A DNA stretch of 32,555 nucleotides. Origin: Candidatus Omnitrophota bacterium. Lineage in GTDB: Bacteria; Omnitrophota; Gorgyraeia; Gygaellales; Profunditerraquicolaceae. The position numbers and the translations under genes were made by a program. Shown piece after piece: positions 18,984-26,423 of this stretch. Every line of letters begins with the position of its first letter. Within the stretch, counting starts at the first letter, position 1. The notes below the pieces were generated by a model that saw only the letters and a list, made by a program, of their open reading frames with translations, was not told the DNA's origin and did no database searches. Where the stretch lies: NCBI GenBank assembly GCA_028716705.1, contig JAQUPI010000017.1, positions 1 to 32,555 of the forward strand, given 5' to 3'.

Positions 18984-19609
18984 TTTTTTAATGAACCGAG
19001 CATCTTACGGGTTTTAATGACCGGCAAGATCGGTAATTCCTCTATTTCTCCTAATACTCTATTCCAATATGAAATATTGACTTGCGCGGCTAACACATCG
19101 TTTTTTATCTCTCCGTTTTCATAAAATAATGAATAATCATTATTAATTTCCATTAATTTTCGCATAACTTGCTTTAATTGTATCCCTGACCAATCCGAAA
19201 TATCCTTTGTTCCGAATAACCTCAGATCATCAATCAGGATAGTATGTGTTTTTATATTATGCTTAGATATTACCTCTAACTCCGTAACCAGTGGCGTGTC
19301 TTCTTCTCCCCTTGCCGTACCTGCGGCGGAATAGTGGGCATCTAACCAAATAGTCGCGGGGCATTCGATCGTATTTAATATTTCCGTTAAGCATTTACTC
19401 GAATCTCCTAAAGTAAGGGCGACTCTTCCATCTTCTATCTCTTTTTTAAATTTACTGGCACACCGCGCATGAAGTTCAGGACTCAATTCTATGCTGTATA
19501 TTTTTCTAAATCCAGCCCTAATAGCTTTTTTAACCCCTTCTCCGGCGCCTGTGCCTGTTTCCACAAATACCGGATTCTTGTATTTTCTTAAAGAAAAGTT
19601 TATCGGCAT
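18950..19609 (-). CDS. SAM-methyltransferase-like protein
   Basis: This 219-residue protein has a Rossmann methyltransferase pattern: VETGTGAGEGV (16-26), IYSIELSPELHARC (37-50), LGDSSKCL (67-74), IWLDAHYSAAG (87-97) and TILIDDLRLFG (123-133). The conserved acidic residues E41, D69, D90 and D127-D128 suggest a metal-assisted O-methyltransferase akin to the macrocin/Methyltransf_24 group; this is a fold-level match. I prefer the ATG at 19609, just before the first strand, over an ATG at 19675 that would overlap the upstream gene by 76 nt with a basic extension. The C-terminal tail is strongly basic. It overlaps the flippase by 34 nt. Confidence 0.75.
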   Translation of the reverse strand: MPINFSLRKYKNPVFVETGTGAGEGVKKAIRAGFRKIYSIELSPELHARCASKFKKEIEDGRVALTLGDSSKCLTEILNTIECPATIWLDAHYSAAGTARGEEDTPLVTELEVISKHNIKTHTILIDDLRLFGTKDISDWSGIQLKQVMRKLMEINNDYSLFYENGEIKNDVLAAQVNISYWNRVLGEIEELPILPVIKTRKMLGSLKKCLKNRKTINL

Positions 19610-20403
19610 AACCTTTCGGCGACGTTTTCTCTGAGAATACCTTTTATGAATCTTATCGAATAACCGATAAGCCATTTTTCCCGCATCTTATGCTGATCGG
19701 AATTCTCTAAAACAAATACCGGATCGCAATTAATCCTCTTAAGAATTATTTGCATAGGATTAAAATCAAAAAAATCCAGGAGCTTCCATCCTTCTAATAG
19801 TTTTCTTAACCGGGTACGCCCGTAAGTCCGGTGCATATTCCATACCAGCGAATCCATCCCAAGAGGTATTGATAAGAATAAAATCCCTTCCGGCTTAAGG
19901 ATTGATTTCATTCTCTTCATCGCATCCATATCCCCTTCGGGATTTAAACGCTCGCCGTAGCGGCCAAGACCGTCATGCTCAAAGGAAGAGATGGAAAAAG
20001 CTGTGTCAAATTTTAATGGACCCTGTTCGTATTCAGCCACAGTCATTGTCTTAATGCGGCCATCCTCTGAAATGATCTTATTGTATTCTATGGTGGTGGG
20101 TTTGCCTGCGTGTGCTAAGCATATGCTTTCATATAGAGGAGTCGTGGACCCCATTATGGCGACCGTTTTACCGGTTATGCTGTATTTTTTTAATGCCCGA
20201 TACAGAAGAAAATCTGTCAAGCCATAATAAAATGAGCGCTTTCTTTTAATGGCTGTTAAATATGAATCAACGGATTCCTTTGTATACACAAGCGGCTTAT
20301 CCGGAGGGTAAGAATCATCGCGGTATTGATACCTAACTTTAATTTTACCATTCATAGTAAACTTATTATAAAATTCGGGAGGTATTTTACTTGGTCCGGG
20401 CAT
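19600..20403 (-). CDS. DUF268-family protein (methyltransferase-like)
   Basis: This 267-residue protein carries the DUF268 hallmark SSFEHDGLGRYGERLNPEGD at 139-158, with VAIMGSTTPLYES (81-93) in place of a glycine-rich motif I and GILFLSIPLGMD at 173-184. DUF268 proteins are class I methyltransferase-like and often occur in surface-polysaccharide clusters, but their substrate is not established. The ATG at 20403 overlaps the upstream gene by 17 nt. It forms a tight block with the methyltransferase-like gene downstream and the fucosyltransferase-like gene upstream, suggesting joint work on one sugar branch. Confidence 0.82.
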   Translation of the reverse strand: MPGPSKIPPEFYNKFTMNGKIKVRYQYRDDSYPPDKPLVYTKESVDSYLTAIKRKRSFYYGLTDFLLYRALKKYSITGKTVAIMGSTTPLYESICLAHAGKPTTIEYNKIISEDGRIKTMTVAEYEQGPLKFDTAFSISSFEHDGLGRYGERLNPEGDMDAMKRMKSILKPEGILFLSIPLGMDSLVWNMHRTYGRTRLRKLLEGWKLLDFFDFNPMQIILKRINCDPVFVLENSDQHKMREKWLIGYSIRFIKGILRENVAERLCR

Positions 20404-21292
20404 AAGAGGGATTTATTTGAGAAAATTTATTGCCTAGTTTTGTTTTTATCTTATAAATAGCTGCGTAAGCGTACCCCCCTGGCGATAAAGGGATAACTTC
20501 TACAGCGGCCTTGCATCCTCCCAACCACCATGCCATTTCAGAAAAAGTACTCCACAGGGAAGCTTTGATCTTGTCGCTTTTTGATAACAAGTACAATTCG
20601 ATCAGAGCGTCCTCTATGCCCTCCCTGGAATTCCTGTCTCCCGGATAAGTCCTCCTGGGATAATATAAGACGCGGTCTTTATATTTTGTGATTATCTTCT
20701 TCACGAATTCGGGCGAATCGCAAACAATAAAAAACCTGCTTTTCTCTTCTTGGCGCTCTATGATCCTCCAAACATTCCCTTCATTAAATAAGTGGCGCCG
20801 TTCTTCTTTTTCCCAGGTCCTGATATTAATGGATGTAATACTTCCATCAAAATTTTGAGAAAACTCCTCTATTTTATCCGCTATGTATCTTTTAGGCGCC
20901 AATCTCTTTATATGCTTTAAGAATTCCCCTCTTACCGGCAATGGTATGCGTTCGTATTCGAAATCGATCTCTCCTCCCCGCTCGGAAGGGAATACCCTGG
21001 AGAATCTACTCGGAAGATTATCCTCAGGCAGAGTTAATAAACGCCAGGTTTTACAGATCTCATAATCTCTGCTATCGCCATCTTTGCAGGCCAATGCCTC
21101 TAATTGCTTCCTGTCCACTTCATCTATTTTATTCTCAAAGAGGTCAGAAAAACTGCAGTTACAATCGGGGTCCCGGGGCCAAAACAGGGCAAGGCGCTTT
21201 GAGTATTTCTCGGCAAGCCGCATGGAAGAAAGCAGGCATTTTATCCTATTGCATAATCCGCCGTAAGTAACCGCTATGATATATTTATTCAT
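20387..21292 (-). CDS. NodZ/GT23-like glycosyltransferase, putative fucosyltransferase
   Basis: This 301-residue protein begins with MNKYIIAVTYGGLCNRIKC, resembling the G-G-L-x-N-R motif near the N-terminus of NodZ and related fucosyltransferases. Supporting parts are SINIRTWEKEER (154-165) where the family has its GDP-binding Arg, FIVCDSPEFVKKI (188-200), DRVLYYPRR and SLWSTFSEMAWWLGG (245-259). These match the family's final GDP-sugar-binding helix pattern. With gmd and fcl in the same operon, transfer of L-fucose from GDP-fucose is a reasonable inference. The match is by motif layout only; an unrelated GT-B enzyme remains possible. Confidence 0.6.
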   Translation of the reverse strand: MNKYIIAVTYGGLCNRIKCLLSSMRLAEKYSKRLALFWPRDPDCNCSFSDLFENKIDEVDRKQLEALACKDGDSRDYEICKTWRLLTLPEDNLPSRFSRVFPSERGGEIDFEYERIPLPVRGEFLKHIKRLAPKRYIADKIEEFSQNFDGSITSINIRTWEKEERRHLFNEGNVWRIIERQEEKSRFFIVCDSPEFVKKIITKYKDRVLYYPRRTYPGDRNSREGIEDALIELYLLSKSDKIKASLWSTFSEMAWWLGGCKAAVEVIPLSPGGYAYAAIYKIKTKLGNKFSQINPSYARTK

Positions 21293-21650
21293 TTATCGTA
21301 CTTTTATTGTGTGGCCTTGTTAAAAAAGAGAGATTTTTACAAAGCCAGTCCGGAGCTCCTGCGCCCATCATAAAGTTAGAAAAATCACAGGATAATTTTT
21401 CGTCTAATTTGAAAACGTGGCGCTCAAATAAACGGGTCCAATAGGTCGGCTGGAGATTTATATGGTCAACGCCACCTTGCCCGGGGTAGGCGGCCGAAAA
21501 TAAAACGGCCCGGCTTGGTAATATCCATAGTGTATGCCGGTACACGCAGGTCAACATTTTGAACCGCATAAGCACTTATGTCGTATCCTATGACATCCGC
21601 GGGCAGCGAATTGGCGGAAAGAACAAGGCAAAAATGAATTTATTCTATGC
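21285..21650 (-). pseudogene. Decayed SAM-methyltransferase remnant
   Basis: This 406-base gap between the fucosyltransferase-like gene and the flavoprotein holds two pieces of one methyltransferase in different frames. Upstream (about 21630-21525) reads ADVIGYDISAYAV and then YTMDIT, fitting the SAM-binding strand region. Downstream, in another frame (about 21525-21285), reads AVLFSAAYPGQGGVDHIN, PTYWTRLFER and a terminal helix, a well-known C-terminal pattern of a methyltransferase family in polysaccharide loci. About 60 residues that should lie between them are missing at the frame change, so this is deletion plus frameshift and not a simple sequencing slip. An in-frame stop also precedes the first piece, and motif I is gone. 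The end overlaps the next gene start by 8 nt. Confidence 0.72.
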
Positions 21651-21698
21651 AGCGCATTTTTTAAGTAAAGCTGAACCATCTAGTTAAATTAATTATAT

Positions 21699-22883
21699 TT
21701 ATTTAACGTTAACCATATGATAAAGGTGCTTCCAGAACAGCGGCATCTTTATCAATTCTTTAATGAACCTGCCGTGGTGGTTAAAGTCCGCGTATTTCTC
21801 CATAAGCTGCTGGACATTATCCTGAGAAATGAATTTTACCAACTCTTCTATTTGTTCGTCATTAAAACGGGCGATCAATTTACGCAAGTAAATACTCATG
21901 GTCAGGTCAAACTCTATTTGCTTCTTCCAATTGGTTTCATAATGGCTTAAAAACTTCCCGCTGAAATCTCCCTTCTTAAACGCCTTAGCCAGGGTTTGCG
22001 CCGCCAGGTCCGCGCAAAGGAGGCCAAAATATATCCCTCCTCCGGTCGTGGGCTTGACCTGTCCGGCCGCATCCCCGACTACCAGCATGCGGTCAGCGTA
22101 TGTCTGTTTTATCGGTTCCAAGGGGATAGGCCGGCGCATGATGTCCGTAAAATAACGCCCCAAAGTAATCGAATCTTTTAATTTGAGGTGCTTTAGAAAC
22201 GATCTTAAAAACACGGGGGAGTTCTTTCGCGTACTTATTCCCACGCGTAATCTCTTCTTTTCTAAAGGCACGACCCAGCCAAAAGAATGCGGGGCAATGC
22301 TGTTCCCGAGAAATATCTCTATCTCGCTTCCGGATTCTCCGGCAAGCTGCACTTGAGAACAATCCAAAAAATTACCGGGAACGCTAAAGCCCAGGCTCCT
22401 GTGCAGGTTATATTTTATCCCCGTAGACAGGACCGCCGCTTCGCTTCTCACGGTTGTATCTCCCTGGTCATAAGATACCGCCGCTTCCACGCGATCGCTA
22501 TATACCTTTAAGCCTCTGCAATGACAGCTGAGAAAGAATTCAACTCCCGCTTCTTTAGCCATATTATAAAGGCTGAAATCAAACTTTGTACGGTCAGTCA
22601 CATAAGCCTGTATGCTCTTGCTCTTCAGGGATGCCTTCGATCCTAAGGGAGAAAATACACTGGCGCAATTAAACTCTTTTTCGATAGCTTCTTTAGGAAG
22701 GCTGAATCTCTCAAAAGACTCCCTGCTGATAAGCCCTGTACAGAATCGCGGTTTGCCTATCTGTGCGTCTTCCTCTATAACTAAGACGCGCAAGCCTTCC
22801 TTTGCCAGCTTGATCGAAGTATATATGCCGACCGGTCCCCCGCCTATTATTACCACATCGTACTTAAAATTTAGTTTTCCCAT
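21699..22883 (-). CDS. Geranylgeranyl-reductase-family FAD-dependent oxidoreductase
   Basis: This 394-residue flavoprotein has the FAD dinucleotide fold VVIIGGGPVGIYTS (10-23), CTGLIS (48-53), HSFGWVVPL (199-207) and the second FAD motif VVGDAAGQVKPTTGGG (268-283). This order is typical of the geranylgeranyl reductase family, which saturates isoprenoid double bonds. The ATG at 22883 is 9 nt past the Wzy stop, so it is in the polysaccharide operon. A role on a polyprenyl-phosphate carrier or a lipid anchor is an inference from position. Related flavoproteins acting on other lipids or on halogenation-type substrates cannot be excluded. Confidence 0.85.
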   Translation of the reverse strand: MGKLNFKYDVVIIGGGPVGIYTSIKLAKEGLRVLVIEEDAQIGKPRFCTGLISRESFERFSLPKEAIEKEFNCASVFSPLGSKASLKSKSIQAYVTDRTKFDFSLYNMAKEAGVEFFLSCHCRGLKVYSDRVEAAVSYDQGDTTVRSEAAVLSTGIKYNLHRSLGFSVPGNFLDCSQVQLAGESGSEIEIFLGNSIAPHSFGWVVPLEKKRLRVGISTRKNSPVFLRSFLKHLKLKDSITLGRYFTDIMRRPIPLEPIKQTYADRMLVVGDAAGQVKPTTGGGIYFGLLCADLAAQTLAKAFKKGDFSGKFLSHYETNWKKQIEFDLTMSIYLRKLIARFNDEQIEELVKFISQDNVQQLMEKYADFNHHGRFIKELIKMPLFWKHLYHMVNVK

Positions 22884-22892
22884 TTAGATTTG

Positions 22893-24149
22893 CTAAGTAG
22901 AGATATCCGCGGCTTCAATTTTATCATTATCCTGATGCCGGTAAAAGACCAAAAGCATGATCATTATCCAGAAGGGCAATACCATGGCGTTGCCTACGGA
23001 ATAGATCCAGCTTTCATAAATAGAGCATAATAAGCCCGCGATCAATGACGCCCTCAAGGCATATCTTAAAAGAGGCGCGGGTTCCTTGGTTTTGGAGAAT
23101 ATTTCCTTGTATAAAAGGGAAAATAACGGGAGGAAAAAGACAACAAGGCCAAGCGCGCCCAGCTGAAGCGTTATGCCCAGGTAAGAATTGTGTATGTAGG
23201 CCCCGGAATGCCGGTGAAGGACTACGCGCTTTAACTCAATGATCTTGTCTTCCACCCCAAAGCCGTATCCGAAAAAAGGCTTCTGCGTAATAAAGTCCAT
23301 GGCGATCGGCCAGACCTCCAGCCTTCCCCCCAACACCGGGAGCGATTCCACTCTGATGTAGGCCTGGAATGACTGCTTGATCAGTGTTTCTACGGCCCAG
23401 AATAAGATCAATATGACGGATATCGAGAAAAAGAAAAGTAAGGGCCGGTATTTTCTTGAACGTATATAAAGAAGGTAACCTGTAGATATGACCGCGGCGT
23501 TCAGCGAACCGCGCGAGGCGCAAAGGAATAAATTCAATACAACCATTAAGAATAAGAACAGCGCGCTTTTTTTCCGCGTATCCAGGAATAGCCAAAGGCT
23601 TAAAGGTAAAATTATAGCCGACATCACGCCGAGCCCATTAGGATTTCCGTATATCCCGGAAAATCTTCCCGCGAAAAAAGGCCTGTAAGGGCCGATGAAT
23701 ATCATTAAATAACCCGCAAAAAACAGAATGCCCGCGGCCTGCAGGATAATGCGGACGACGTTCTCTTTTCCCCGGTCGTAGGCGTATTTCCAGATCACCC
23801 AAAAGACGGAGATGTACAAGGCCAAAACCGTGGCGGAGCGCTCGAGCGTCAATTGCGGAAAAGCCGAATAAGACATGGAGATAAAAGCGAAAAGGATAAA
23901 GAAGAAAGCCAAAACGTCGAAAGGCTTTATCCGGCGGACCGTCCTTCCCAGGAAGATGTCGGAGAAAACATGCAGGCAGAAGAGCACAAAAAAAGCCCAG
24001 CGCAGATTAAGGGCCGCCCTGCCTATCCCGCCGTACGGCACAGCCGTAAGCGAAAGGCAAAGGATAGCCAGGAAGATCAGTATCCCGCGCGAAAAGAATA
24101 TCAATGTGAAACCAAAGATCCCAAATGCGACAAGGAAAATCTTATCCAT
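22893..24149 (-). CDS. Wzy/O-antigen ligase family membrane protein
   Basis: This 418-residue protein has ten or more predicted transmembrane segments and belongs to the O-antigen ligase/polymerase (Wzy_C) family. Marks are GRFSGIYGNPNGLG, CASRGSL, the periplasmic-loop region GGRLEVWPIAMDFI with KPFFGYGFG, and HNSYLGITLQLGALGL. In a Wzx-dependent locus without other candidates it most likely polymerises repeat units on the periplasmic side. A ligase joining the chain to a lipid or protein is the alternative, because these two activities share the fold. The start at 24149 is 2 nt past the PHP protein stop. Confidence 0.88.
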   Translation of the reverse strand: MDKIFLVAFGIFGFTLIFFSRGILIFLAILCLSLTAVPYGGIGRAALNLRWAFFVLFCLHVFSDIFLGRTVRRIKPFDVLAFFFILFAFISMSYSAFPQLTLERSATVLALYISVFWVIWKYAYDRGKENVVRIILQAAGILFFAGYLMIFIGPYRPFFAGRFSGIYGNPNGLGVMSAIILPLSLWLFLDTRKKSALFLFLMVVLNLFLCASRGSLNAAVISTGYLLYIRSRKYRPLLFFFSISVILILFWAVETLIKQSFQAYIRVESLPVLGGRLEVWPIAMDFITQKPFFGYGFGVEDKIIELKRVVLHRHSGAYIHNSYLGITLQLGALGLVVFFLPLFSLLYKEIFSKTKEPAPLLRYALRASLIAGLLCSIYESWIYSVGNAMVLPFWIMIMLLVFYRHQDNDKIEAADIST

Positions 24150-24151
24150 GC

Positions 24152-25603
24152 TCAGGTTTCGATAAATACCGGGTTAGACGCCAGAAGAAGCCTGCTTCCC
24201 GCGAGAAAATTAAGGCGGTAATATGACTTCCTGTTCGGCGCCGGGTCATCCTCAAAGATTAAATCGAACTTTCCCCGGTTATCCAAAGGGTACACTTTAA
24301 CTATCTTACCGTAGCGGATTATTTCAAGCCTTAAAGGCTCCGCCGTATCGACAGCGCAATCTCCTTTTATTTTCAAGACCGGCTTGCTCTTAAGTTTCAG
24401 GCTGTTTCCCATAAAGGCTTTTTGTCCCCCCTCGCTTCCTTCAACGTGAAAATCGTCCAAAGATATATTTATTTTCTCCTTTGAATAATAGCGCACGTAA
24501 AGCCTGCCTTTTCGCAGCGCGTCGTACGCGCTTTCCGCTTTGAATTCAGGAAGCAAAAATATATTTTGCACAATATCAAGGGGGCCTTCCCGGCGGTAAT
24601 CCATCTCGCCTATCACCCAGGCAGGATCAAGCCTCTTTCTTTCGCAATAACTTATCAGTACCCGGTCCCATTCCCCTCCGGGAAGGATAAGTTCGCAGCT
24701 TTTACTATACCTCAGATTCACGCAAAAACCCGTGTAACCGCTGGTGATTTCCAGCGATTCGGGATAAGGAGGGGTGTAGAATTTCGCGCCCATGAACCTG
24801 CCCCCCGACGCGGTCTCTGAAGTTTCGGGATGCGCCCAAAACACGGCGCCGCCCTTGAGCCTGACATAATCGATCAATTCCTGGTACGGCAGGAAATTTT
24901 TATATCCCTGGAAAGGGTTGAAACGGGAACTGGAGAAAGGAAAAATGGCGAAAAAATATAAAATCCCGGCTATGACCGCCGACATTCCTAAAAAACCCTT
25001 TCTATTTTTCTTTTTCAGGAAAAATATCCCCGCGGCGGTCAAAAACAGGCAGGTCAACGAGCCGGGCAGGTCTTTTTGCCGGGGAAAAAGATACCTGTTT
25101 CCCGTGACCGGAAGGAATTCATAATCCCGGCTGCTGTTTAAACCTGTGACTAAAAGGTGCCTGTTCCAGTCGTTCATGGTCAAATTTTTTCTGAAGACGC
25201 TCCCTGACCACCAATAAAAAGGCGCCACCTCAAAACCCTCCAAAAGCAGCATCCCGGGGTTTTCCTTTCTTGCCTGTTCAAGCTCCTGTAAATATTTTTT
25301 TATCCCGTATCTGGACGCGGATGGTTCTTCTATGGAAATCTTTACTGTCCGGGAAAAAACCGGCGGCCCATATTCCCAGCGCCTTAAGAAATCGTCCCCA
25401 AAGACCAGGATCCTTATCCCTGATTCCCGGGCTCGGTCCGAGAGCCTTCTTAATGAATATACACCGCCCTGACTGATATTGGAATGGATATGGATTATTC
25501 CGGGGTAGGGGGAATATTCATCCTGGCCGGAACAAGCCAAAGGAAAGGCCAGGTAAAAAAGAAAAATCAAGAACAAGGATGCCGGCCGGCGGCGGGATAT
25601 CAT
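24152..25603 (-). CDS. Membrane-anchored PHP-type metallohydrolase with inserted TM hairpin
   Basis: This 483-residue protein starts with a signal or anchor segment (basic RRR, hydrophobic to about residue 25). A PHP-like domain then appears in two halves. The first half has IIHIHSN (H38, H40), FGDD (70-71), LLEGFE (E122, E125) and RHLLVTG (H149). The second has GGAVFWAHPE (H258), SLEITSGY (E285) and GEMDYRREG (D335). The motif order matches PHP phosphoesterases, but two usual His positions are Asp and Arg. Between the halves lie two transmembrane helices (about 181-197 and 203-222) with a KKKNRK loop. By the positive-inside rule the loop is cytoplasmic and both halves are periplasmic. A C-terminal beta-rich domain follows (about 375-483). 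The ATG overlaps the upstream stop as ATGA. It probably hydrolyses a phosphoester; substrate unknown. Confidence 0.7.
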   Translation of the reverse strand: MISRRRPASLFLIFLFYLAFPLACSGQDEYSPYPGIIHIHSNISQGGVYSLRRLSDRARESGIRILVFGDDFLRRWEYGPPVFSRTVKISIEEPSASRYGIKKYLQELEQARKENPGMLLLEGFEVAPFYWWSGSVFRKNLTMNDWNRHLLVTGLNSSRDYEFLPVTGNRYLFPRQKDLPGSLTCLFLTAAGIFFLKKKNRKGFLGMSAVIAGILYFFAIFPFSSSRFNPFQGYKNFLPYQELIDYVRLKGGAVFWAHPETSETASGGRFMGAKFYTPPYPESLEITSGYTGFCVNLRYSKSCELILPGGEWDRVLISYCERKRLDPAWVIGEMDYRREGPLDIVQNIFLLPEFKAESAYDALRKGRLYVRYYSKEKINISLDDFHVEGSEGGQKAFMGNSLKLKSKPVLKIKGDCAVDTAEPLRLEIIRYGKIVKVYPLDNRGKFDLIFEDDPAPNRKSYYRLNFLAGSRLLLASNPVFIET

Positions 25604-26400
25604 TCGTCAACGACCTCCAGTTTACCCTCCCTTACTTCAATACGGTGGCCGCGCACTTCTTGTCTTATCCCTGCCTTCTGGCGCTTATCCCAGACTATCC
25701 TGTTCGCCTTGATATTGCCATGGACCTGGCGGCTCCCCTGGCCCATCCAGATATCGCCATGTTCGTTTGTATTAAAGGGGTAATTTACGTACCTATTTAA
25801 TTTATTGCTCCAAAAGCCTACGCTCGCGCTGTTCGGGAAGAAAAGCCCGGCAATAGGATTAAAACTTATGGTCACGGGCTCTATATCTTTTTGCAAGGAT
25901 TTTTTTCTAGCGAGGATCCTGAACCATCCTCCCTGCTCGTATTTTATCGATTCGGGGCTTATCCCTGCTGCCTGCGCGATAATGAATTTAAAATATTCTA
26001 CGCGCGCGAATGAATGCCGCATTATCCCAAAGTAAAATAGCGACAAGGAAAGGATAAAAACAAATAAGTATGCCGGGCGCAGCGCTTTAAACCACCCCTG
26101 GTACAGGAAAAATTTATTAAGCCATCTCTTTACAGCCAGGATCCTCTCCTCGGCAGGCGTAAGACGGCGTTTTAAAAGGAGCCATTCTACCGCCTTTTTC
26201 CCGTAGGCAGCTTTTATCCTGTAACTTAAAGAGAAAGAGGCCTTCCCGTAAAAATAAGTCCCGTCTTCTTGCTTTTGGCCTATCAGGGGATCTTTTTGTA
26301 TCTTCTTCTTGGAAAGGATGATATCGAGGTATACGGGCAGCTTGGAAAAATAAATAATTGCCGCAAAGGCGCCGATCAGGATTAAAAAGAATTTTATCAT
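25600..26400 (-). CDS. Two-helix membrane protein of unknown function
   Basis: I do not recognise this 266-residue protein. It has an N-terminal transmembrane helix (about 3-18), a strongly basic segment (about 30-105, including GKKAVEWLLLKRRL) that should be cytoplasmic, and a second helix (about 109-126). A periplasmic C-terminal part of about 140 residues follows, with repeated short beta-like stretches (GNIKANRIVWDKRQ, GHRIEVREGKLEV). The tail loosely recalls the stranded pattern of LptA/LptC-like periplasmic domains; that is a hint only. Its stop overlaps the PHP protein start as ATGA, so the two are probably made together. No ribosome site is visible: an alternating GC tract lies directly upstream of the ATG. 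Confidence 0.75.
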   Translation of the reverse strand: MIKFFLILIGAFAAIIYFSKLPVYLDIILSKKKIQKDPLIGQKQEDGTYFYGKASFSLSYRIKAAYGKKAVEWLLLKRRLTPAEERILAVKRWLNKFFLYQGWFKALRPAYLFVFILSLSLFYFGIMRHSFARVEYFKFIIAQAAGISPESIKYEQGGWFRILARKKSLQKDIEPVTISFNPIAGLFFPNSASVGFWSNKLNRYVNYPFNTNEHGDIWMGQGSRQVHGNIKANRIVWDKRQKAGIRQEVRGHRIEVREGKLEVVDE

Positions 26401-26423
26401 TGCGCGCGCGCCGTTTAAAGCCT

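Noticed and set aside
21683-21707. A/T-rich inverted repeat and TATAAT-like box upstream of the pseudogene
   Set aside because: The stem is 7 bp of almost pure A/T and no -35 match is found at a proper distance; likely chance in an A/T-rich gap.
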